A DNA stretch of 64,000 nt from NCBI GenBank assembly GCA_910577115.1, contig CAJTMC010000004.1, positions 1 to 64,000 on the forward strand. Direction: 5' to 3'. The position numbers and the translations under genes were made by a program. Numbering within the stretch: the stretch's first letter is position 1; the number at the start of each line of letters is the position of its first letter. This DNA is from an uncultured Lachnospiraceae bacterium (GTDB lineage Bacteria; Bacillota; Clostridia; Lachnospirales; Lachnospiraceae). Positions 1-10,914 of this stretch are shown here, piece after piece. The notes beneath the pieces are model-generated. The model made no database searches. It was not told where the DNA came from and saw nothing but the letters and a program-made list of their open reading frames with translations.

Positions 1-113
1 CTTGTCCGTATAGCTATCTGACCAGTTATCACTGGTTTTCGGTATTTCGTTATCCATACTAAATGGTATTTTATATCATATGTGCAATGGGACGACTTCC
101 TATAATTCTCCAT
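1..113 (-). CDS. tnpA: IS200/IS605-family transposase TnpA, 5' part only
   Basis: A reading frame opens at the ATG at 113 behind a GAGGTG ribosome-binding site and runs off the window edge after 37 codons. Residues 7-26 read SSHCTYDIKYHLVWITKYRK, which is the highly conserved N-terminus of the small Y1 (HUH) single-strand transposases of the IS200/IS605 family. The catalytic HUH and Tyr motifs would lie outside the window. Such enzymes excise and insert single-stranded DNA using subterminal hairpins, and one such hairpin lies directly upstream. Whether a tnpB gene accompanies it cannot be seen. Family assignment is from sequence; activity is unknown. Confidence 0.85.
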   Translation of the reverse strand, partial: MENYRKSSHCTYDIKYHLVWITKYRKPVITGQIAIRT

Positions 114-170
114 AATATTCACCTCAAGTTTTAGTATCTCTGTTTTCTTTTTTTCTAAACTTGAAGCTAT

Positions 171-215
171 GGGGTTGACCTAAAGGTTTCGCCTTAAGGC
201 GAGGGTTTTAACCCC
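171..215. mobile_element. Subterminal hairpin at the tnpA-proximal end of the IS200/IS605 element
   Basis: GGGGTT (171-176) pairs with AACCCC (210-215), and inside it TCGCC-TTAA-GGCGA (189-202) is a perfect dyad. Imperfect secondary structure of this kind just upstream of tnpA is what TnpA recognises at the left end of IS200/IS605 elements. The element should end close to 220-235. The exact cleavage site and guide tetranucleotide cannot be fixed without an empty-site comparison. The spacer 114-302 contains no other gene. Confidence 0.65.
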
Positions 216-302
216 ATTATACAGACAATAAAAAAATAGCCTACATAATAAACCGGCGTCTGCATAGAATGAACTAAACAAATCTTAAATACGAGGTTTC
301 TT

Positions 303-776
303 ATGTGGGCTAAATTTAAACCATACATCATTTCTATAGCGATTGCACTCGCTGTCGGAGGTCTTGGCACTTTTCTCATACGAAACAATTTGTATCTTTA
401 CGCCATAATCGACAAACCTGCCTTTTCCCCTCCCGCATTCCTTTTTCCTATCGTGTGGACAATTCTTTATGTTCTTATGGGAATCAGCAGCGCCCGCATA
501 TGGCTGCAAAGAGATATCCACGCCTATGAAGCTATGGACTCCCTGCTTTCCTATGCGCTGCAGCTGACCCTCAACTTTTTCTGGCCGATTATCTTTTTTA
601 ACATGCGCACTTTCCTGTTTGCTTTTATATGGATTGTTGTTCTTTGGGCTTCCATTTTAAAAATGGTTTTTAAATTCAGCGTACTTGACAAAACGGCCGC
701 CTATCTCAATATCCCCTATGTTTTGTGGGTGACATTTGCCGGATATTTGAATTTTATGATTTATCTGCTCAATTAA
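303..776 (+). CDS. tspO: TspO/MBR family tryptophan-rich membrane protein
   Basis: The 157-residue product has five hydrophobic segments and the family signature near residues 38-55 (KPAFSPPAFLFPIVWTILY), followed by a Gly-Ile-Ser-Ser-Ala segment. TspO proteins are small integral membrane proteins that bind tetrapyrroles and related ligands; the physiological role in Firmicutes is not settled. The length matches the family. Translation starts at ATG 303 behind a weak ACGAGG site. The gene is a single plus-strand unit between the insertion element and a minus-strand cluster. Confidence 0.9.
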   Translation: MWAKFKPYIISIAIALAVGGLGTFLIRNNLYLYAIIDKPAFSPPAFLFPIVWTILYVLMGISSARIWLQRDIHAYEAMDSLLSYALQLTLNFFWPIIFFNMRTFLFAFIWIVVLWASILKMVFKFSVLDKTAAYLNIPYVLWVTFAGYLNFMIYLLN

Positions 777-791
777 ACCATCAATAGGTTC

Positions 792-830
792 GGCACGCCC
801 CATAGGGCAATGCCACTTAGATTTTTCCGC
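792..830 (+). terminator. Possible terminator after tspO
   Basis: GGCA-c-GCCC-cata-GGGC-aa-TGCC forms a short hairpin at 792-815, and a T-run follows about nine bases later. The gap to the T-run makes it a weak candidate. Confidence 0.35.
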
Positions 831-1125
831 ACTCCGGAAAAAGGTTTTTCATACGCGCTTTGACATTTGCATCAAACTCCTCATCGGAATACTTGGGATC
901 TCTCGTTTTCATCCAAATATCGCATGGAGCCGCAGCGCACTCTCCGCAGTTTTTATAGCCTTTGTTATGTACTGTGCAGTCATAAATCGCACAGGCCTGT
1001 CCATCGGGCGCATGAAAAACCTTTCCCTCACATTCGTTGCAGCCTATACACATGTTACCGTAGCAGTAGCATGCGCTACAATCCGTCCCACATACGCTTA
1101 AATTTTCGTTTTTTAATGTTTCCAT
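817..1125 (-). CDS. DUF3795-type cysteine-rich protein
   Basis: The product is a 102-residue protein with about 13 cysteines in closely spaced pairs (CGTDCSACYC near residue 12, CIGCNEC near 26, CGECAAAPC near 60), as in the DUF3795 family. These are presumed metal- or zinc-binding; no reaction is known. The ATG at 1125 was chosen because the GGGAAAGG stretch precedes it. In-frame ATGs at 1137 and 1158 are poorly spaced from any Shine-Dalgarno sequence. It lies 53 bp downstream of the AraC-type regulator in the same direction and may be co-transcribed. Confidence 0.75.
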   Translation of the reverse strand: METLKNENLSVCGTDCSACYCYGNMCIGCNECEGKVFHAPDGQACAIYDCTVHNKGYKNCGECAAAPCDIWMKTRDPKYSDEEFDANVKARMKNLFPECGKI

Positions 1126-1178
1126 AGCCTTTCCCATTCCTTTCAATAAAAAATACATGCAACTGTATTTTTATACTA

Positions 1179-2057
1179 TTATGACTGTTCGGAAAAGTCT
1201 TGTATATTTTCGACATTCCTGCCGACATGTTGATAAGCATGCCGTTTTGCCGTTTGGATATCCATTGCATGATAACGTTTAAATTCCCGCATTAAATGGG
1301 ACTGATCCGTATATCCGTATTTACAAACCGCATCTAAAACACGAAACTCCGGATTTGTTATAATCTCACTCCATAAATACTGATAACGCACAAGACTGCA
1401 AAGTTTTTTTGGCGTAATCCCGATATATTCATGAAACAGCCGCTCCAGCTGTCTGCCGCTGACAAAGCATTCCTTTGCCAACTCAGTGACACTTTGTGTT
1501 CCTTTCTGCAAAATAATCTGTTCCGTTGCACTGCTGATTATGTTATTTTGCCGGATTTTGGACAACCTGCCAAGAAGAATTTCCTCAACCGCCCTTCCCC
1601 GTTCCTCCAAAGAACGCTTTTCAAACAACTGCTGCCGCAGCATGATATCCAGCCGGTGAAATCTCGTCTGTACATCATAGCTGCCATTTATGGTATCCTT
1701 CATGGAATCTTCCGAAAAAACATATGCATTCCATGCAAAAAAACGAATTGCAAATACAGAAACAAGGTGCCCGTTCCCAGCACAGTCATATGCCAGAAAA
1801 CTGGTATCATTGATGCCGCAAAAGCCTCCGGTAATCGTATTCTCGGTATAATCAATGTGGTAAATAATATCTACACAGGTATCGGGCACAACGATGCTCA
1901 CATCAGCATCTTTTTCTTTTTGCAGGTAAGGCTGCTCGCTTCCCCAAAAACAGCGGATATAGTTTGCCAGCCTGGGATTTTGCGGCAGCTGTTCCTTGTA
2001 CTTTTTATTCTGCCAAAACGGTGTCGCCGTCAACGGTACATAAGTTTTATATTTCAT
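1179..2057 (-). CDS. AraC-family transcriptional regulator
   Basis: The protein has 292 residues. The C-terminal third (about 180-275) carries the two helix-turn-helix motifs of AraC/XylS regulators, including SVTELAKECFVSGRQLERLF and the second motif with YGYTDQSHLMREFKRY. The N-terminal 150 residues resemble the DUF6597-type sensor domain found in many one-component AraC regulators (PNPRLANYIRCFWG-like start, PDTCVDIIYH). The gene begins 6 bp after the GNAT gene, so the two probably form one transcript. The target is unknown; the linked acetyltransferase and DUF3795 genes are candidates. Confidence 0.85.
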   Translation of the reverse strand: MKYKTYVPLTATPFWQNKKYKEQLPQNPRLANYIRCFWGSEQPYLQKEKDADVSIVVPDTCVDIIYHIDYTENTITGGFCGINDTSFLAYDCAGNGHLVSVFAIRFFAWNAYVFSEDSMKDTINGSYDVQTRFHRLDIMLRQQLFEKRSLEERGRAVEEILLGRLSKIRQNNIISSATEQIILQKGTQSVTELAKECFVSGRQLERLFHEYIGITPKKLCSLVRYQYLWSEIITNPEFRVLDAVCKYGYTDQSHLMREFKRYHAMDIQTAKRHAYQHVGRNVENIQDFSEQS

Positions 2058-2063
2058 TGGAAT

Positions 2064-2552
2064 TTATACCTTTTTCTGATAAGCAATTCTCGGACTGCCG
2101 TCTGCGACGTAAATGGTGCCGCACTTTTGGTATCCGCTGCTCTCAAGCAAATGCTGCATGATACGGTTGTTCTCGTGTGTATCCACTCTGACATTCGGCA
2201 TTTTTGATTCGCAATATGCAAGACAATGCTTGAGAACCCCCTTTTGTTTTCCGCTGCCTGCAACCCTGTGTACTGTTCCATATGCGTCATCATTTAACCA
2301 GTGTCCGTTCTCAATTTTCCGGTAGGTAGGATCCACTCCGATCACAAACACAAATACCGCACAAATCTCATTTTTTTCGTCTGTTATCACATAACTGCTG
2401 CCATATGTTATATCCTTTTGCACAATCTCCATAGAAGGATAATGCTCCCCCCACTGGTCCGGATTTCCCGACAGCCGCATCTGTTCCCTTGCATATGCAT
2501 AGATTGCAAGAATGTTATCCATATCCTCAAATGTCGCCTTACGTATTGTCAT
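2064..2552 (-). CDS. GNAT-family N-acetyltransferase
   Basis: The 162-residue protein starts at ATG 2552 behind an AAGGAG site. The opening MTIRKATFEDMDNILAIY is typical of GNAT enzymes. The acetyl-CoA-binding region is in the GTVHRVAGSGKQKGVLKHCL stretch near residue 93, a variant of the R/Q-x-x-G-x-G/A loop, and the C-terminal NNRIMQHLLESSGYQKCGT strand-helix is also typical. The substrate cannot be told from sequence. It heads the unit with the AraC-type regulator. Confidence 0.85.
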   Translation of the reverse strand: MTIRKATFEDMDNILAIYAYAREQMRLSGNPDQWGEHYPSMEIVQKDITYGSSYVITDEKNEICAVFVFVIGVDPTYRKIENGHWLNDDAYGTVHRVAGSGKQKGVLKHCLAYCESKMPNVRVDTHENNRIMQHLLESSGYQKCGTIYVADGSPRIAYQKKV

Positions 2553-2599
2553 CTTCTGCTCCTTGTTAAATTTTTCACTTTCTATTTGCAATACAGACA

Positions 2600-2640
2600 A
2601 AAAGAGTGTAAAGCCTTGCTTGTTCCATAAGACTTTACAC
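2600..2640 (-). terminator. Rho-independent terminator
   Basis: GTGTAAAG (2606-2613) pairs with CTTTACAC (2633-2640). On the minus strand the stem is followed by TCTTTTTG. It separates the enolase region from the acetyltransferase gene. Confidence 0.7.
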
Positions 2641-2668
2641 CCTGATTGATCATCTGCTTCTATGGGTG

Positions 2669-2860
2669 CTACTCTTTGATTAAATCAATATCAATTAAAT
2701 TGACACCTATGACATTTAACAATGCTTTTAAAGAAAGATATTCTTTCTTTAATTTATCATATGTTTTTGTTGCATTCTCCTCTTTTGCCAATGCCATATA
2801 GTCTTGGATTTTTTTAAATTGTTCCAGTGTATCTTTTGCAATTTCTGCATTACTCGGCAT
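2669..2860 (-). CDS. Small uncharacterised helical protein
   Basis: A 63-residue acidic and lysine-rich protein, largely predicted helical (EIAKDTLEQFKKIQDYMALA). It lies between enolase and a terminator on the same strand. The ATG at 2860 is preceded by a weak GTGGGTGAT; an upstream in-frame ATG at 2881 is the alternative start. I do not recognise a family. The codon use and the position before a good terminator favour a real gene. Confidence 0.55.
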   Translation of the reverse strand: MPSNAEIAKDTLEQFKKIQDYMALAKEENATKTYDKLKKEYLSLKALLNVIGVNLIDIDLIKE

Positions 2861-2974
2861 ACAATCACCCACTTTCCACATACCGTTTGCTGTTATCTGA
2901 TATTTTTATTATATCAAACGGTCTGCAAAGTGTAAACAAAAATCATTTTTCTGATTTTCATCCTATTCCTAATT

Positions 2975-4381
<1,407 letters not shown>

Positions 4382-4440
4382 TTAATCCTTTTTCTCCTGT
4401 TATTTTGGATATCTTTCACATCAAAATTATTATTGCCATA

Positions 4441-4500
4441 TAAAAACAAAAAATTCAGGACAAACTGTAAATTACAAGTAAAATTACAGTTGTCCTGAAT
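4441..4500 (-). terminator. Long hairpin and T-run terminator after gpmI
   Basis: ATTCAGGACAAACTGTAA (4453-4470) pairs with TTACAGTTGTCCTGAAT (4484-4500), a 17-bp stem with one bulged A. On the minus strand it is followed by TTTTTTTGTTTTTA. It ends gpmI transcription, so enolase probably has its own promoter in 4376-4440, where I see no clear -35/-10 pair. Confidence 0.8.
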
Positions 4501-4605
4501 ATTATATTCGAATTTTATTGCAAAAACCTGTATTATCTAAAAAGAAAGCACAGCTTTTGTAAAACAGCCTGCATCTTCTTAGAAATTGCAACGCCGGATA
4601 ACATT

Positions 4606-6147
4606 TTATTTACGCACCAATAGCGACTTTCCTGTCATCTCCGCAGGCTGCTGCATTCCCATTGTTTCGATTAAAGTCGGAACAATATCCGCAAGGCATC
4701 CATCCTCTCTCAAGGTATAATCCTTGTCATAATTTACAAGGATAAACGGTACCGGATTTGTCGTATGCGCCGTAAACGGTGCACCTGTTTCATAATCAAC
4801 AAGCTGCTCTGCATTTCCATGATCGGCACAGATAAACATTGTTCCGTCTACCGAAAGCAGTGCATCAACTGCCTTTCCGACGCACTCGTCAACTGCCTCA
4901 ACCGCCTTGATTGCAGCCTCCTCAACACCTGTATGTCCTACCATGTCAGGATTTGCAAAGTTGATAATAATCACATCGTATTTTCCGGACGTAATTGCCT
5001 CGCAGAGCTTGTCACATACCGTATACGCACTCATCTCCGGCTTTAGGTCATACGTTGCCACTTCCTTTGGCGAAGGAACAAGCACTCTGTCCTCACCCTT
5101 ATTCGGCTCCTCTACACCGCCGTTAAAGAAGAACGTAACATGCGCATACTTCTCTGTCTCCGCAATTCTTGCCTGTGTCATATTGTTTGCTGCAAGCCAC
5201 TCTCCGAACGTATTCGTAACCGAAATCTTGTGGAATGCTACGGACTTATTCGGGATTGTCGGGTCATAATCCGAAAAGCATACAAATTTTACATCTAATC
5301 TTTTTCTGTCAAAGCCCTTGAAATCATCATCGCAGAATGCTCTTGTAATCTCTCTTGCGCGGTCAGGACGGAAATTAAAGAACACAATCGAATCCTTATC
5401 CTGAATCAAACCAACAGGCGCTCCGTTTTCCACAACAACCGTAGGAAGCACAAACTCGTCCGTCTTGTCATTGTCATAAGACTGCTGAATTGCCGCAGGA
5501 CCTGTGGAAGCCTGCTCGCCCTTTCCTAATGTCATCGCCTCATACGCCTTCTGCACGCGATCATAATTATTATCCCTGTCCATTGCATAGTAGCGTCCCA
5601 TTACCGATGCAATCTTTCCGACACCGATTTCCGCCATCTTTGCGTCCAAAGCTTGTGCAAATTCCTTACCTGATGCAGGCGGTGTATCACGTCCGTCAAG
5701 GAAACAGTGTACATATACCTTAGAAAGATTATTTCTCTTTGCAAGCTCTAACAATCCGTAAAGGTGTGTATTGTGGCTGTGTACGCCGCCGTCTGATAAC
5801 AGTCCGAATAAATGCAGCGCCGAATCATTCTTTTTGCAATTCTCAACCGCCTCTAACAGTGCAGGATTTTCAAAGAATGCACCGTCCTGAATCTCCTTTG
5901 TGATTCTTGTAAGCTCCTGATAAACAATTCTTCCGGCACCCATATTTAGATGGCCAACCTCGGAATTTCCCATCTGCCCGTCAGGAAGCCCTACTGCCAT
6001 TCCGCTCGCATTTCCCTTAACGCAGGGATATTCTTTCATCAGTCTGTCCATTACAGGCGTTCTGCCCAATGCAACGGCATTATGCTCCGATTTCTCATTT
6101 AATCCGTAACCGTCAAGAATCATTAATACAGTCGTTTTTTTACTCAT
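4606..6147 (-). CDS. gpmI: 2,3-bisphosphoglycerate-independent phosphoglycerate mutase
   Basis: The 513-residue enzyme interconverts 3- and 2-phosphoglycerate with two metal ions and a phosphoserine. The metal-binding DGYGLN is near residue 12, the catalytic serine is in MGNSEVGHLNMGAGR near residue 60, and the C-terminal alkaline-phosphatase-like motifs include FICADHGNAEQ and AHTTNPVPFI. Length and motif order are normal for the cofactor-independent family. An AAAAGGAG site precedes ATG 6147. Together with eno downstream it makes a lower-glycolysis pair. Confidence 0.97.
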   Translation of the reverse strand: MSKKTTVLMILDGYGLNEKSEHNAVALGRTPVMDRLMKEYPCVKGNASGMAVGLPDGQMGNSEVGHLNMGAGRIVYQELTRITKEIQDGAFFENPALLEAVENCKKNDSALHLFGLLSDGGVHSHNTHLYGLLELAKRNNLSKVYVHCFLDGRDTPPASGKEFAQALDAKMAEIGVGKIASVMGRYYAMDRDNNYDRVQKAYEAMTLGKGEQASTGPAAIQQSYDNDKTDEFVLPTVVVENGAPVGLIQDKDSIVFFNFRPDRAREITRAFCDDDFKGFDRKRLDVKFVCFSDYDPTIPNKSVAFHKISVTNTFGEWLAANNMTQARIAETEKYAHVTFFFNGGVEEPNKGEDRVLVPSPKEVATYDLKPEMSAYTVCDKLCEAITSGKYDVIIINFANPDMVGHTGVEEAAIKAVEAVDECVGKAVDALLSVDGTMFICADHGNAEQLVDYETGAPFTAHTTNPVPFILVNYDKDYTLREDGCLADIVPTLIETMGMQQPAEMTGKSLLVRK

Positions 6148-6191
6148 TTCTCTATTCTCCTTTTACTTTCATGCTAACTATTCCCGCATAA

Positions 6192-6220
6192 AGTATACAC
6201 TTTTTTCTAAATTTAAGCAA
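6192..6220 (-). promoter_or_regulatory. Sigma-A promoter of gpmI
   Basis: Minus strand: TTGCTT (6215-6220), 17-bp spacer, TATACT (6192-6197), about 45 bp upstream of the gpmI start. Confidence 0.65.
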
Positions 6221-6238
6221 TATGATATGTGGAAATCC

Positions 6239-7084
6239 TTACCTTTTTCCCACGCCGCGTTCCTTCATGATTTCCAAAAACTCCAAAAAAGCCTTTTCAT
6301 GCATCTTCGAAACCGCGTGCGGATTTCTGCCAAGCAGCGAACTGATGTTTTTATACGTTCTCTTTGTCCTTGCCCGCTCAACACGCTCCATAATACTCGC
6401 TTTTACGTTTTCGCCCTTTTCCTTGCCGGCGCCGAGTGCAGAATTAATTTTTTTGAGTCCCGCCTCCGACTTTTCTTTCAGCTCGCTTCCATAAAATGCA
6501 TAAGCAACCTCGATTCCTTTTTGCAAATGCCGAAACTCCCCGCTGCTGCTCTCCAGTCCAAGCAAAAGCTCTTTTAAGCTGAATGCTTCTCTCATACTCT
6601 CCGCCATGTCAACCGAGAGATACACCGTCAAAAGAAATACGATAAACTCAAGAAGATTTTGGTTTATGGAAAGCGCAAACCGTTCAATCGGGTTGTGCAT
6701 AAAAAGTGTCAGCAGCACAGAAAAGACTCCCCACGCAAACGACGAGAGCGCACAGATATGTCCGTTTAAGTTCAGCGGCCGGTTGCTGTAATCCCAATAC
6801 CGCACATGAAACATCTTCTCCATTGCAGCGCCCGTAAAATACTCAAGAAGTGTCGCGCTTACCATTCCCGTAAGAAACACAAGCCCTGCATTTGTACGAA
6901 AATGCAGGGTAAAAATCAACACAGCAATCGCACCCGAGCCGTAAATCGGCAGAAAAGGACCATGAATGAATCCCCTGTTTACCCACCTTTCCTGACACAC
7001 AGACACATAGCAGGTCTCCCATATCCAACCCAGAAAGCAGTAAAAATAAAAGAAAAACAGCCATGTTGAAAAGGTATAAATCAT
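6239..7084 (-). CDS. Putative ABC-transporter type IV (CmpB-like) membrane protein
   Basis: The product has 281 residues, with about five membrane segments in the first 165 (WLFFFYFYCFLGWIWE, AIAVLIFTLHF, SFAWGVFSVLLTLF and LLEFIVFLLTVYL among them) and a basic cytosolic tail. The GWIWETCYVSV...RGFIHGPFLPIYG arrangement is the hallmark of the PF06541 family, abundant in Lachnospiraceae and of unknown biochemistry despite its name. The ATG at 7084 overlaps the thiN stop codon as ATGA, so translation is probably coupled. The tail (about 200-280) is rich in Lys, Arg and Glu. Confidence 0.8.
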   Translation of the reverse strand: MIYTFSTWLFFFYFYCFLGWIWETCYVSVCQERWVNRGFIHGPFLPIYGSGAIAVLIFTLHFRTNAGLVFLTGMVSATLLEYFTGAAMEKMFHVRYWDYSNRPLNLNGHICALSSFAWGVFSVLLTLFMHNPIERFALSINQNLLEFIVFLLTVYLSVDMAESMREAFSLKELLLGLESSSGEFRHLQKGIEVAYAFYGSELKEKSEAGLKKINSALGAGKEKGENVKASIMERVERARTKRTYKNISSLLGRNPHAVSKMHEKAFLEFLEIMKERGVGKR

Positions 7085-7761
7085 TCCTGCAAATCCTCCA
7101 CGCAAACCAAAAGCGTCCCGTCCTTTACCTCGACAAAACTTTCACAATCCATAAATTCGTTGCTGATTCCAATCGGAAAATCCGTCGTTACAACTGCATG
7201 ATCCAGCGCATATTTCAGCCCTTTCTCCGTCACGCCGCAGGCATCTTTGCCAAGTGCAAAAACAGAAATCCTCCTGTTTTTTTGATACATCTCCTTTGAA
7301 AAACAAATGCGGGAATTTCTCACAAGCTCTATCCGCTGCCCTTTTCCATACAAGACCCCATAAGCTCCCTGATTCAGCAAAAACTGCAGGCACTGGATAT
7401 TGGCCAGTGTATGGTCAATACGCCCTCCTAATGCCCCGTATAACTCAAAATAATCACAGCCTGCCGCGAGCCCTTCCCGAATTGCCGCAAGCATATCCGT
7501 ATCGTCCTTCTCTTCCGGAAGTCTTTTGATCCGGACTGCCTTATTTTGAGAAAAACGCGCAAGGAGGCTGTCTCCTTCCAGCGAATCCATGTCCCCGATA
7601 ATCAGATCCGGTACAATCTGATACGCTTGTATAAAATTCAATCCGCCATCTGCGGCGATGCAGAAACTGTCATTACACTGCGCCACTATCGTATTTTTTG
7701 TCTTTCCGATAACTGCATCTGCATCAAAATCGCCCGCCGCAAATATCATACATCTTTTCAC
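7081..7761 (-). CDS. thiN: Thiamine pyrophosphokinase (thiamine diphosphokinase)
   Basis: The 226-residue protein transfers pyrophosphate from ATP to thiamine to make the cofactor thiamine diphosphate. Family motifs are CIAADGGLNF near residue 34, PDLIIGDMDSLEGD near 51, and LPEEKDDTDM near 80, which supply the nucleotide- and metal-binding acids, followed by GALGGRIDHTLANI near 110. Length is normal. It sits 17 bp downstream of the chemoreceptor gene and overlaps the following membrane protein gene by four bases. Confidence 0.93.
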   Translation of the reverse strand: MKRCMIFAAGDFDADAVIGKTKNTIVAQCNDSFCIAADGGLNFIQAYQIVPDLIIGDMDSLEGDSLLARFSQNKAVRIKRLPEEKDDTDMLAAIREGLAAGCDYFELYGALGGRIDHTLANIQCLQFLLNQGAYGVLYGKGQRIELVRNSRICFSKEMYQKNRRISVFALGKDACGVTEKGLKYALDHAVVTTDFPIGISNEFMDCESFVEVKDGTLLVCVEDLQE

Positions 7762-7778
7762 TCTGCTAATATATCCCT

Positions 7779-9512
7779 TTAAAAATTTTTAAACACATCC
7801 GTCTCTTTCTGTAATGCCGCGGCAATCTCCTGATTTTCTTCCATTCTGCTGCTGATATTCTCCATATCCGACACAAGCACCTGCGTGCTCTCCGCCGCGC
7901 CAGTAACGCCGTTTGCACCCTCTTCAATCGCATCCGTAATCGTGCCTATCGACTCTGCAATCTCATCTACCGCATTCCTCAAATCGTCCGTCTTTGCAGA
8001 AAATTCATTCATTACCGACTCAATATAGGTCGCATTATCCCGATATTGCACACCACTGCTCACAAAGTTCTCAAATTCCGGAAGAATGGAATCATTCACA
8101 TACTCCACTAAATTATTTGCATTTCCGGCAAGGTTATACACTGCATTTGTAACCACGCTGTTAATCTGCTGAATATGATTTGCCGTTTCGCGGCTTGAAT
8201 CCGCAAGCTGTCTGATTTCATCTGCAACGACCGAAAAGCCTTTCCCTGCTTCGCCTGCCCTTGCCGCTTCAATTGATGCATTGAGCGCAAGAAGATTTGT
8301 CTGACTTGAAATACTTAAAATATCATTTGTCAGGCCATTTACCTGTTCCACACTCTTGCTTTCCTCAATTGCCTTGTTTAGTACATCAAGAATTTCCTGT
8401 ACCTTTGCGCTTGTCTCCTGCATATTTGTACGCGCATTGGACTCCATCTCGTCCGCATTTACTTTCATCTGCTTTGAATATTCATTGATGCTGTTTGATT
8501 TGTCTGCAATGATTTCCACCTCGCTGCGCACAGAATCCGCATTGTGATTAATCGCTGTGGCAGAATTTCCAACCTCCTGCATCGTTGCGGAAAGCTCCTG
8601 TGTCACTGCCGATAAGTCGGACGCACTGTCATTTGAAGTTCTGACGCTCTCCTGTACCTTATTAACCACATCTTCAAGCCGCCTTGAATTCTCAATAATT
8701 AGTTTCATAATATGCTGCAGCTTTTCCATAAAGGTGTTGATACCGATTCCCAAGTCGGAAATCTCGTCGTTTGACAGAATGCTGATACGCTTTGTCAAAT
8801 CCCCTTCATTATGATCAATGTCTGCAATAATAGCATGAATTTCCCGATTTGCAACACTCAGCTTCTTAATCACCAGTACAAACACGCTATACAACGCACC
8901 GCCAATTACAAGCACGCAGACAATAATGCCTGCTATATTTTTAACAAGCGCCCACCGATATGCCGCATTCAGTTCACGGCTCGCATTCTCTGCACTCTCG
9001 CGCGCAATATTTTCCATTATTGTAATTTGTGTCTGTATGTCGTTGCTATAATCCCGAATCAACCCGTTTGCAAGCGCAAACGCCTGCTCCTTTTCATCAT
9101 TTCCGCTATACGCAAGAAGGTTTGCAATCTCGTACTTTAGATTCTCATAGCTTGCCGTCAGTTGATTATATGCCGCTTCATCTGTTGCAACCAGCGCATC
9201 TTTGTACGTTTCAAGATACCCTTCAATGACCTCCTGTTCCTGTCTCACACTGTCAACCAGACCAATGAGTGTATCAAGGTCTGTGGCAATGATATGCGAT
9301 AATGCAAGCCTATGAATCTCTTGCGTTTCCCTTTGAATGTCACTCAGCTGTGAGATATTAACCATATGCTCCTCTGAAATTTCAACAGCCGTTTGGTTGA
9401 CGTTTCTTAAATTTCTGATTGCCTCCACATTGGAAAGAACTGCCACAATTCCAAGAATACATACGGGAATCAGAATAATTAGTTTTATGCTTATTCGTCT
9501 TTTTTTCTCCAT
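7779..9512 (-). CDS. Methyl-accepting chemotaxis protein
   Basis: A 577-residue chemoreceptor. A first membrane helix (about 10-28) precedes a helical extracellular sensor of about 155 residues, consistent with a four-helix bundle. A second membrane helix follows at about 188-212, then HAMP (about 213-265) and a long coiled-coil signalling domain. The conserved hairpin tip [20 protein letters not shown] lies near residue 415 and contacts CheA and CheW. No CheR-docking pentapeptide is seen at the C-terminus. The gene lies 11 bp after the solute-binding lipoprotein gene, so the receptor may sense that protein's ligand-bound form. Confidence 0.95.
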   Translation of the reverse strand: MEKKRRISIKLIILIPVCILGIVAVLSNVEAIRNLRNVNQTAVEISEEHMVNISQLSDIQRETQEIHRLALSHIIATDLDTLIGLVDSVRQEQEVIEGYLETYKDALVATDEAAYNQLTASYENLKYEIANLLAYSGNDEKEQAFALANGLIRDYSNDIQTQITIMENIARESAENASRELNAAYRWALVKNIAGIIVCVLVIGGALYSVFVLVIKKLSVANREIHAIIADIDHNEGDLTKRISILSNDEISDLGIGINTFMEKLQHIMKLIIENSRRLEDVVNKVQESVRTSNDSASDLSAVTQELSATMQEVGNSATAINHNADSVRSEVEIIADKSNSINEYSKQMKVNADEMESNARTNMQETSAKVQEILDVLNKAIEESKSVEQVNGLTNDILSISSQTNLLALNASIEAARAGEAGKGFSVVADEIRQLADSSRETANHIQQINSVVTNAVYNLAGNANNLVEYVNDSILPEFENFVSSGVQYRDNATYIESVMNEFSAKTDDLRNAVDEIAESIGTITDAIEEGANGVTGAAESTQVLVSDMENISSRMEENQEIAAALQKETDVFKNF

Positions 9513-9523
9513 TTTATCTCCCT

Positions 9524-10789
9524 CTATTGTACTGCTGATGCTGCTATTGTGTTTGCAAGATTATCCATTAAGTCCTGTAATGATATGTTATCGGGATTGC
9601 CCGCTGCAATAATATCGGCAAATTTTGTACATGGATCCCAATAGCTGTTTCCGACACGCTGCAAAACGCCGTATTGTGACTGTTCAATCACTGCTGCAAT
9701 CGCCGGAACAGCAGCAACTTCATCGGACGCCGCCGCATTTTTGTTGGAAGGTCCCTGACTTCTTTCCACAAACCGCAAAGTTTGATTTTCCTCGTTTGTA
9801 AGCCAGTCCGCAAGCTTATGCGCCCAGCCGGGATGCTTGGAATAAGCATTCACGCCCATCATTTTATATCCTGTAAACGACGCCATCTGAATCTGTTCTC
9901 CGTTTACCGTATAAGTGGGTAGCTTACATGCACCGTAATCCTTTCCCCACGCTTCCTGTACTGCAACTGCGTTCCATACACCGCTAATACCCGCAATCAC
10001 CTCACCGGACGCCACACTTTCCACAAAGCTGGCATCCGGCTGAGATAAAAACGCCGGATTTTGCGCCACATTCAGCAGCGCAGCCGCCACGTCGACGCCT
10101 TTAATCGGTCCTTCCGTACTGTTCCAACTGCAGTAGTTTGTCACACCATCATCGTTAATGCCAAACTCAAGCCCTGTATTTCCAAAAAAAGAATACAAAT
10201 ACCAGCCAGAATTAAACTCCATTGATATTTTTTTATCATTCTCGCCCGCAACTTCAAGGATTCTGTCAAGCGTCTGCACGTCCTCCTGTGTAAAATAGTT
10301 TTTATCATAATAAAGGAAATAACCGTTGTCTGCCGAATACGGATATGCATAAAGGATATCACCGTATGACGCAGCCTGCACCGCCTCCTCAAGGTTTGCA
10401 TTTTTTACTTCGTCCTGATTTACCACAGGAGACAACGCTCCTCCCGCAATCATACTGTAAAGCTGGTCATCGGGCATACAAAAAACGTCTGCCGCATTAT
10501 GTATATCACCGAGCACGCTGTTTCTCGTCTGCGCATCCGCGGAGTCTTCAAGCGTAATTGTAAAATCTGCCTGCCCTGCATACTCCTGTTTAAAGCTTTC
10601 AATCATTTTGGAAAGGGTATCAAAATTTGCCTCTTCCGCCCACACTGTCAAAATAACCTCTCCTGATTCCAGCTCGTCTTCATCATTTTGAAGTTCCACA
10701 TGTGCTGTCTTTGTTTCGCCCCCACAGCCCGCAAGTGATACGGACACAATCGAAGCAGCCAATACTGTTATCAATATTTTCTTCCTCAC
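9524..10789 (-). CDS. Extracellular solute-binding lipoprotein (ABC family 1 type)
   Basis: A 421-residue lipoprotein starting at GTG 10789, chosen because AAAGGAATGAGAGC precedes it and the product then opens with a proper signal peptide ([19 protein letters not shown]) and lipobox LAGC. The mature protein resembles sugar- and oligosaccharide-binding proteins ([41 protein letters not shown]). No permease or ATPase gene adjoins it. Instead it sits between an acyl-CoA-ligase-like gene and a chemoreceptor gene, so a sensing role is possible besides transport with distant permeases. The ligand is unknown. Confidence 0.88.
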   Translation of the reverse strand: MRKKILITVLAASIVSVSLAGCGGETKTAHVELQNDEDELESGEVILTVWAEEANFDTLSKMIESFKQEYAGQADFTITLEDSADAQTRNSVLGDIHNAADVFCMPDDQLYSMIAGGALSPVVNQDEVKNANLEEAVQAASYGDILYAYPYSADNGYFLYYDKNYFTQEDVQTLDRILEVAGENDKKISMEFNSGWYLYSFFGNTGLEFGINDDGVTNYCSWNSTEGPIKGVDVAAALLNVAQNPAFLSQPDASFVESVASGEVIAGISGVWNAVAVQEAWGKDYGACKLPTYTVNGEQIQMASFTGYKMMGVNAYSKHPGWAHKLADWLTNEENQTLRFVERSQGPSNKNAAASDEVAAVPAIAAVIEQSQYGVLQRVGNSYWDPCTKFADIIAAGNPDNISLQDLMDNLANTIAASAVQ

Positions 10790-10914
10790 GCTCTCATTCC
10801 TTTCTGTCATTTCGTATTTTTCACATGATTCATTTGTCTGTATTTTCTGACAAATCATAAATATATTGTATCCTTTTCGCCTGTTTATTTCAATATGAAG
10901 TTTCATTTTATCTT

